This document shows positions 7,220 to 10,905 of a DNA stretch of 10,905 bases, piece after piece (the stretch's first letter is position 1; every line of letters begins with the position of its first letter). Origin of the DNA: JBKPDV01 sp046728075 (GTDB lineage Bacteria; Acidobacteriota; Thermoanaerobaculia; UBA5066; Gp7-AA6). A program made the translations under genes and the position numbers. The stretch is taken from positions 1 to 10,905 of the forward strand of contig JBKPDV010000259.1 in NCBI GenBank assembly GCA_046728075.1. Reading direction: 5' to 3'. Below the pieces are notes generated by a model. It did not search any database. It was not told the DNA's origin and was given only the letters and a program-made list of their open reading frames with translations.

Positions 7220-7696
7220 CTAGCCGGGGAAAAAAGACCCGTTGTGGTCGTGCCCGACCTGGGCGAAATCGCTCGCCGTTGTCGCTTTGGATACAAAGTG
7301 GAATCCATGAAGTCCGGGACTCGGCGGCGTGGTGACTGTGACTTCGATCGTCGCGGAGTTTTCCAGGAAGTATCCGGCGAACTGCTCATCCGGGACGGCG
7401 CTGCTGAACTGAGTCGTCTTCGTGATCCCGCTCCACTCGATGCGCAGGGAATTGATGACGGCAGGCACGGGCGGAGGCGTGTGCGCAAAGCTGTTGGCAA
7501 CCGTGAAGGCGTCCAAGAGTGGAATGTTCGTGGCGTCGAGCACGGCTGCGCCCTCTCCGAGATGAACATCCACGCTCTCCTCCGGAATCGGAACTGTCCA
7601 GATGACTCCATTGGCTGAGATGCCGGGATCGTAGGAATGCGCACTCAGGGGTGAAAAGGGAGGGTTCGGTTCAGGTAACGGTGACGTACCGGGCAA
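7220..7696 (-). CDS. unknown conserved-type protein downstream of the Tat protein
   Basis: A frame of up to 158 residues from TTG 7696. A Pro-rich start (PLPEPNPPF) leads to a compact beta-rich domain beginning near residue 20: SYDPGISANGVIWTVPIP, then a strand-rich middle with IEWSG, then FAGYFLENSATIEVTV, and a conserved-looking end (GFHFVSKATTASDFAQVGHDHNGSFF). No signal peptide, membrane helix or catalytic motif is visible. The start is uncertain, because TTG 7696 has no clear Shine-Dalgarno. The frame is continuous with the preceding Tat-protein gene except for one TGA at 7718-7720. This may therefore be an independent co-transcribed gene, or the second domain of one interrupted exported protein. 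From memory, similar small proteins occur as separate genes in other bacteria, which favours two genes; I could not check this. Confidence 0.6.
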   Translation of the reverse strand: MPGTSPLPEPNPPFSPLSAHSYDPGISANGVIWTVPIPEESVDVHLGEGAAVLDATNIPLLDAFTVANSFAHTPPPVPAVINSLRIEWSGITKTTQFSSAVPDEQFAGYFLENSATIEVTVTTPPSPGLHGFHFVSKATTASDFAQVGHDHNGSFFPG

Positions 7697-7717
7697 ACTG
7701 CCCGTGAGACTGTCGAG

Positions 7718-8200
7718 TCATATGAAAGCGAACGCTCCCCGCCGGGTTTGGCCGGTCGTGTCGATGAAGACGCCCTTCATGAAGCGCATGTCGGTGTGGA
7801 ACGTGTACGGAGCCGTGGCGTTGGTCGTGGTGTCCGTCCCCGTCCCGCTCAAGAGGAGGTCACAATTACCAATGAAACCGTTGAAGTCGTAGATCGTCGA
7901 CGGGTCGCGGCCAGGGAAGGGGAACGGATGCGGGTCCGTCGGGAAGACTGATCCATCAACCGGGCCTGGGAAGAAGAAGTGGGCCGGAGGACCGGGAGGC
8001 GGATTGACGTGTGTAAGAGGGTTCGGAATCCCAGACCCTGGCTTGGCTCCGAACACGACTTTGGGAACTCCGGCTACCAGGATCGCCCCGGCGGCGCCGG
8101 CGGCTCCGAGCACCTCGCGCCTCGACATTCCACGCCGGGGAATGTGCGTGTGGCGCGCGTGCAAGAGAGTCTCCCACGGAGGTCGATTGTTTCTTTCCAT
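7718..8200 (-). CDS. Tat-exported protein of unknown function
   Basis: This gene encodes 160 residues. An unusually long N-terminal stretch precedes a twin-arginine signal: SRREVL at 26-31, then the hydrophobic segment GAAGAAGAILVAG, with likely cleavage near residue 52 (VFGA-KPG). The mature part is rich in Pro and Phe (PPPGPPAHFFFPGP). It ends in a compact domain: IYDFNGFIGNCDLLLSGTGT, then HTDMRFMKGVFIDTTG, ending GAFAFI. No known catalytic motif is visible. Tat export usually means folding, often with a cofactor, before crossing the membrane. ATG 8200 is chosen because AAAGGA lies 7 nt upstream; an internal ATG at 8128 (MSRREVL) would give a more usual Tat signal length. It lies in a cluster with two haloperoxidase genes, so a shared extracytoplasmic role is plausible but inferred. 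Confidence 0.7.
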   Translation of the reverse strand: MERNNRPPWETLLHARHTHIPRRGMSRREVLGAAGAAGAILVAGVPKVVFGAKPGSGIPNPLTHVNPPPGPPAHFFFPGPVDGSVFPTDPHPFPFPGRDPSTIYDFNGFIGNCDLLLSGTGTDTTTNATAPYTFHTDMRFMKGVFIDTTGQTRRGAFAFI

Positions 8201-8207
8201 GGGCTTG

Positions 8208-8213
8208 TCCTTT
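8208..8213 (-). promoter_or_regulatory. Shine-Dalgarno of the Tat-protein gene
   Basis: AAAGGA on the minus strand, 7 nt before ATG 8200. It supports the longer start with the extended region ahead of the twin arginines. Confidence 0.6.
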
Positions 8214-8560
8214 CGCAAAGCAAACGGAATCGGTTTTCGCGTGGCAGCGCTCGCGCACTGCGCCGCGCAACAGGTTCAGGGAGCGGGGCGGAGCTCGGCA
8301 GGAGACCGGCGGGATCCAGCGGGGTACTCGTTTCTCCCCCCGCCCCCAGCCCCAACTGGCCGAGGCAGGCGGCGAGCCCCGGAGCCCCTGAATCCGAGGT
8401 TGCATTCAGCAGCCCTCGGAAAGCAACCTATCACCGAAGGCGGAGCAGTAGTCAATGACAATTGGCCCCGTTGTGGCAGGGGACGAGCGGCGCCGGCCCT
8501 TCTCCTTCGCCTGCGGGGCCGGTCTTGTGTCACCCCCCTGATAGGCTGCCGCGATTCGAA
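8214..8560. other. divergent intergenic region between the Tat-protein gene and dodecin
   Basis: About 370 nt separate the two divergent starts, and I find no convincing gene. Three structures stand out. Minus-strand G-runs at 8336-8353 (six, five and four Gs) could fold as a G-quadruplex. A 7-bp inverted repeat AGGTTGC/GCAACCT lies at 8397-8403 and 8423-8429. An 8-pair hairpin (one G-U pair) joins 8492-8499 with 8516-8523. Promoters for both flanking genes should lie here, but I cannot assign -35/-10 boxes with confidence. The only relatively AT-richer stretch is around 8450-8463. Confidence 0.4.
8492..8523 (+). other. hairpin in the dodecin leader
   Basis: GCCGGCCC (8492-8499) can pair with GGGCCGGT (8516-8523) around a 16-nt loop that is pyrimidine-rich. 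It ends about 50 nt before the dodecin ATG and may lie in the 5' leader or be part of the promoter region. No T tract follows. Confidence 0.3.
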
Positions 8561-8574
8561 GGAGGGGAGCCCTG

Positions 8575-8781
8575 ATGTCCGGCACCTACAAAAAGATCGA
8601 GATCGTCGGAACCTCACCCGTGAGCTTCGCGGAGGCGGTGAAGTCGGCCGTGGCGGACGCCGCCAAGACAGTCCGGAACATGGACTGGTTCGAAGTGGTC
8701 GAGATGCGGGGGCGCCTGAAGGACGGAAAGGTCGCCGAGTTCCAGACGACGGTCCGCATCGGTTTCAAGCTCGATCGCTGA
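8575..8781 (+). CDS. dodecin (flavin-binding small protein)
   Basis: A 68-residue protein matching the dodecin family along its whole length. It has a first strand (YKKIEIVGTSP), one helix (SFAEAVKSAVADAAKTV), the conserved tryptophan W38 in NMDWFEVVEMRG that stacks on the flavin, and a last strand with Q57 (AEFQTTVRIGFKL). Dodecins form hollow twelve-subunit shells in the cytosol that hold riboflavin, FMN or related compounds and limit flavin-driven photochemistry. The ATG follows a strong GGAGGGGAG Shine-Dalgarno with a short spacer. It stands alone on the plus strand among minus-strand genes for exported proteins and appears to be its own transcription unit. The ligand cannot be told from the sequence. 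Confidence 0.95.
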   Translation: MSGTYKKIEIVGTSPVSFAEAVKSAVADAAKTVRNMDWFEVVEMRGRLKDGKVAEFQTTVRIGFKLDR

Positions 8782-8792
8782 CATCGCGGTCG

Positions 8793-8804
8793 GCTCGCGC
8801 GAGC
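8793..8804. repeat. 12-bp perfect palindrome after dodecin
   Basis: GCTCGCGCGAGC reads the same on both strands and begins 11 nt after the dodecin stop. It could contribute to 3'-end structure. In GC-rich DNA such palindromes also arise by chance. Confidence 0.35.
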
Positions 8805-8836
8805 TCGAACCCGAAAGATTCCTCCTGCCGACTCGA

Positions 8837-8895
8837 ACCCCTCGAGCGCGCCGCGCCTGACCCAAAAGTTCACGCCGGCGGCCGGCTCGAGGGGT
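8837..8895. terminator. 11-bp inverted repeat between convergent genes
   Basis: ACCCCTCGAGC (8837-8847) and GCTCGAGGGGT (8885-8895) are exact inverted copies separated by 37 nt. They lie between the converging stops of dodecin (8781) and the second haloperoxidase (8911). The position suits a bidirectional 3'-end structure. The long loop and lack of T tracts mean it is not a canonical intrinsic terminator. Confidence 0.4.
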
Positions 8896-8910
8896 ATGAG
8901 CGGCGTCCCG

Positions 8911-10563
8911 TCAGATCGTCACAGTCGTTCCATCGAACCGGGTCAGTGTGAAGGAGAAGGTCTCGTTGTAGGTGCTCTTCTGTTCCTCGAGAATCGTGAG
9001 CGCGACGGTTTCTCCCAGCCGCACCGACTCGCTGTAATCGGAGCGGTAATGCACACCGGCCGCGTTGCGCCCGATCGCGACGTTGGCGGCCAGTTTGTCG
9101 AGCTCGTTTCCGACCGTCAGGGCCGCGCCGCCGTAGGGGACGAGAGCCAGGCCGGCGCTGTCCGGGACTACGGGATGGGGGAGCACGAACTTTTCGTCGA
9201 ACCAGGCCTTCAGAATCGTGACGCAGGCTCCGGCGACCGTCGCGTGGCCGGCGCCGTAGGACGGGTGAGTCGGCGAACCGTCCGGGAAAACGGTCGGAAG
9301 CAGGTAGCTGCCGTGAGCGGAATGGATGCGGTCGAGCACTTGCGCGCTCAAGATCTCGTGGTGGACGGGGTAAGACGCGGCGCCGGTCCGGGACAGGTGG
9401 ACGAGCCCTCCCATCGCTTCCGGCCTGAGCCGGCGGTGCACCGACCATTTTTGATACCAGACCGCCTTCAGGGCTCGAGTCGCCACTTCGGTCACGAGGC
9501 TCAAGATGTGCGGGCCTCCGAAGGTCCCGAAGCCATCCTGGCAGATCGACTTTGCGTAGGGATTTCCGGCGTCGAACGGCGCGCCCATCCCGAGCAGGAT
9601 CAGACAGGCTTGATGGTAGGCCTGGTAGAGCGCGTCCACGTGGACCCACTGGGCGAGGTCCCGAAGGTTGCGGATGTAGCGAGGGGTCGCGTCGAAGTGG
9701 TTCGGGCCGGCCGGTCCTCCGTTCTGGACCGCGAGCCATTCGTCGTATCCCGTCAGGTGGTCATCTCCGGCGACGACGGTCTGCATCCGTTGAGGAATGA
9801 GCACTGCCCCCATCGGGATGTCCGCCCAGAGAAACTGAGAGAGATAGGGTCCGATCAGGTCGCCCGCCGTGCTTCCGCGGAAGAGAGTGCCGGGCGTGAC
9901 GGCTCCGCCGGCCTTCGGGCCGCGGAAGTCCGAAAAGTGAGAGAGCTCCGCCGCGGCCGCCGCGGTTCTCGCGTCGGACGCATAGTCGAGGAAGTTCGTG
10001 TCGCGCGCGAGCGCCATCCAGTAGAGCTCGGCCAGCTCCGCCGCGGCTTGCGGCCCGGCGATCGTCGGTGCGGGGGCGATCGCCATGTGGTGTGAGTCCG
10101 CGCCCTCGAGGTCGAAGCCGAACGCGGCCTGGGGGTTCGTCAACCGGCGGCCCAATCCCAGCGGGATGCTCTCGAAGTCAGCGTTCGAACCGGAGGCCAT
10201 CGCCTGGAGAAGAGCCTTGTAGGCGTTCGAATCCACCTCTCCGAGGTGGTTGTGCGGAAGACCTTTGGAGTAGGAAGCGATCTTATTGGCGTAGAGCTGT
10301 TCCTCGCCGTTGTCTGGATGGTCCGGCTGGGGCCTTTTCTCGGCGAGCTTGGCGGCGTCGACCCGGATCTTCTCGGCCTCCTTGGTTCGCTGAGGCTCGT
10401 CGGGCGAAGGGTCGCCCTGACGCGACAACTCCTCGGAGAGACCGACCGCCGCGGGCCACGCGAGTCCCAAGGCCATTGCGCCGGATGTTCCAGCGACATG
10501 GCGAAAGAACCCACGCCGGTCGGTTCCACGATCCTGCATTTCCTGTTGCTCTTTCCCCACCAT
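8911..10563 (-). CDS. vanadium-dependent haloperoxidase-family protein (algal bromoperoxidase type), Tat-exported
   Basis: A 550-residue protein whose C-terminal half matches algal vanadium bromoperoxidases. It has K372 and R380 in KWSVHRRLRPE (K and R eight residues apart, as in Ascophyllum). H433 and H440 lie in THPSYGAGHA, seven residues apart as in algal H411/H418. R499 and H505 lie in GRNAAGVHYRSD, where H505 is the expected vanadate-binding histidine. The serine that normally precedes Gly-His is alanine here (A438). The N-terminus carries a twin-arginine signal (TDRRGFF at 14-20, then a hydrophobic run), so the folded enzyme probably crosses by Tat. ATG 10563 is chosen because GGAGGA lies just upstream; the frame stays open to 10782, but that part overlaps the divergent gene and does not look like protein. 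Peroxide-driven halide oxidation is the family activity, and the halide is unknown. Confidence 0.88.
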   Translation of the reverse strand: MVGKEQQEMQDRGTDRRGFFRHVAGTSGAMALGLAWPAAVGLSEELSRQGDPSPDEPQRTKEAEKIRVDAAKLAEKRPQPDHPDNGEEQLYANKIASYSKGLPHNHLGEVDSNAYKALLQAMASGSNADFESIPLGLGRRLTNPQAAFGFDLEGADSHHMAIAPAPTIAGPQAAAELAELYWMALARDTNFLDYASDARTAAAAAELSHFSDFRGPKAGGAVTPGTLFRGSTAGDLIGPYLSQFLWADIPMGAVLIPQRMQTVVAGDDHLTGYDEWLAVQNGGPAGPNHFDATPRYIRNLRDLAQWVHVDALYQAYHQACLILLGMGAPFDAGNPYAKSICQDGFGTFGGPHILSLVTEVATRALKAVWYQKWSVHRRLRPEAMGGLVHLSRTGAASYPVHHEILSAQVLDRIHSAHGSYLLPTVFPDGSPTHPSYGAGHATVAGACVTILKAWFDEKFVLPHPVVPDSAGLALVPYGGAALTVGNELDKLAANVAIGRNAAGVHYRSDYSESVRLGETVALTILEEQKSTYNETFSFTLTRFDGTTVTI

Positions 10564-10567
10564 TCGT

Positions 10568-10573
10568 TCCTCC
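10568..10573 (-). promoter_or_regulatory. Shine-Dalgarno of the second haloperoxidase gene
   Basis: GGAGGA on the minus strand, 4 nt before ATG 10563 (5 nt from GGAGG). It supports this start over in-frame ATGs at 10575 and 10539, which lack well-spaced sites. The resulting N-terminal region ahead of the twin arginines is 15 residues long. Confidence 0.65.
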
Positions 10574-10590
10574 ATGAAGTCGGATCTGTC

Positions 10591-10633
10591 ACTCGAGACG
10601 ACAACGACTCGAGACTCCCGGGAGGTGCCCGGG
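10591..10633. repeat. tandem ACTCGAGAC direct repeats plus a CCCGGG hairpin in the leader
   Basis: ACTCGAGAC occurs at 10591-10599 and again at 10607-10615, one and a half helical turns apart (16 nt). Each copy contains the palindrome CTCGAG. Next to them, CCCGGG at 10617-10622 and 10628-10633 can form a 6-bp hairpin with a 5-nt loop. The block lies 28-70 nt before the haloperoxidase ATG, within the divergent promoter region. It could be a regulator site or mRNA leader structure. Confidence 0.35.
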
Positions 10634-10706
10634 CCCACGAAGGCGAATCTTTTCCGCCCGTACAGCGGGTTCGCGAGGTTGGCTCCATAAGTTGAAGGGC
10701 AGGTCT

Positions 10707-10735
10707 CGAGGCCCGATGATAGCTCGCGGGCCTCG
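10707..10735. promoter_or_regulatory. 9-bp perfect inverted repeat in the divergent promoter region
   Basis: CGAGGCCCG (10707-10715) pairs exactly with CGGGCCTCG (10727-10735) around an 11-nt loop, and TTT follows on the plus strand. It lies 32 nt before the ATG of the DinB-family gene and ~145 nt before the haloperoxidase ATG. An operator shared by the divergent genes is one reading, and a leader hairpin of the DinB gene is another. I see no confident -35/-10 boxes in the 10564-10767 gap. Confidence 0.35.
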
Positions 10736-10767
10736 TTTCCGCGCAGACCAGTTAGGATCCTCATACC

Positions 10768-10905
10768 ATGGGACTTCCGCAACGCAGCGAGGCCGCGCCC
10801 TACTACTTCAAATACATCGACCGGATTTCGAGCGACGACATCGTCGGGCAGCTCGAGATCCAGTTGAACGAAATGCTCGCATTCTTCTCCGGCATCTCCG
10901 AGGAG
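10768..10905 (+). CDS. DinB-family (DinB/DfsB four-helix fold) protein, 3' partial
   Basis: The first 46 codons are present and the gene runs off the window end. The visible residues (PYYFKYIDRISSDDIVGQ, then NEMLAFFSGISEE) match the opening of DinB-superfamily proteins, in which an aromatic YY.KYID start leads into the first helix of a four-helix bundle that usually binds a metal. Members range from damage-inducible proteins to thiol-dependent transferases, and most have no known activity. The distal metal-binding histidines cannot be checked here. AGGA at 10754-10757 lies 10 nt before the ATG, a slightly long spacing. It is transcribed divergently from the second haloperoxidase. Confidence 0.75.
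   Translation, partial: MGLPQRSEAAPYYFKYIDRISSDDIVGQLEIQLNEMLAFFSGISEE

Noticed and set aside
8786..8850. tRNA-like GGTTCGAG segments on the minus strand
   Set aside because: They resemble T-loops, but the T stems do not pair and no acceptor or anticodon arm can be built around them.
8004..8951. 315-codon open frame on + spanning the Tat-gene leader and dodecin
   Set aside because: It runs through the dodecin gene in another frame and has a low-complexity Arg/Pro-rich translation.
8896..10095. 399-codon open frame on + opposite the second haloperoxidase
   Set aside because: It is antisense to conserved bromoperoxidase motifs, with no domain or plausible start signal.
10564..10782. 73-residue N-terminal extension of the second haloperoxidase
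   Set aside because: It would place a Tat signal deep inside the protein and overlap the divergent DinB gene; GGAGGA before ATG 10563 gives a sensible start.

Overview
The window looks like chromosomal DNA from a GC-rich (low-to-mid sixties % GC by eye), free-living bacterium. The gene set combines exported TPM-domain proteins, a Tet-type MFS pump, a large secreted M1-like metallopeptidase, two vanadium-haloperoxidase-family proteins, Tat-exported hypothetical proteins, a dodecin and a DinB-fold protein. That mix recalls soil bacteria such as Acidobacteriota, but no phylogenetic marker gene is present, so the placement is an inference. I see no rRNA, tRNA, CRISPR array, insertion sequence or phage gene.

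Left part (1-5547, all on +): a TPM-domain membrane protein cut by the window start, a small soluble TPM protein 10 nt downstream, and a TetA-like drug/H+ antiporter 10 nt after that. This tight spacing suggests one transcript. After 144 nt comes an 810-residue secreted zinc metallopeptidase of the M1 (gluzincin) type with an intact zinc site.

Right part (5615-10563, mostly on -): two different vanadium haloperoxidase-like proteins bracket two small genes and a dodecin. The first (5615-7042) resembles fungal/bacterial vanadium chloroperoxidase-type proteins and carries a Sec-type signal. The second (8911-10563) resembles algal bromoperoxidases and carries a Tat signal. Between them, on -, are a Tat-signal protein of unknown function (7718-8200) and a second unknown protein (7220-7696). 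These two lie in the same reading frame and are separated by a single TGA. On + is a dodecin (8575-8781). The window ends in the first 46 codons of a DinB-family gene transcribed divergently from the second haloperoxidase.

Apart from the dodecin, the right part can be read as an export cluster of oxidative enzymes and companion proteins acting outside the cytoplasmic membrane. Nothing in the sequence shows the substrate. The points most worth following up are: the pairing of two unlike haloperoxidases; the Ser-to-Ala change in the vanadate pocket of the second; the TGA between the two small genes; and several inverted or direct repeats in the gaps.
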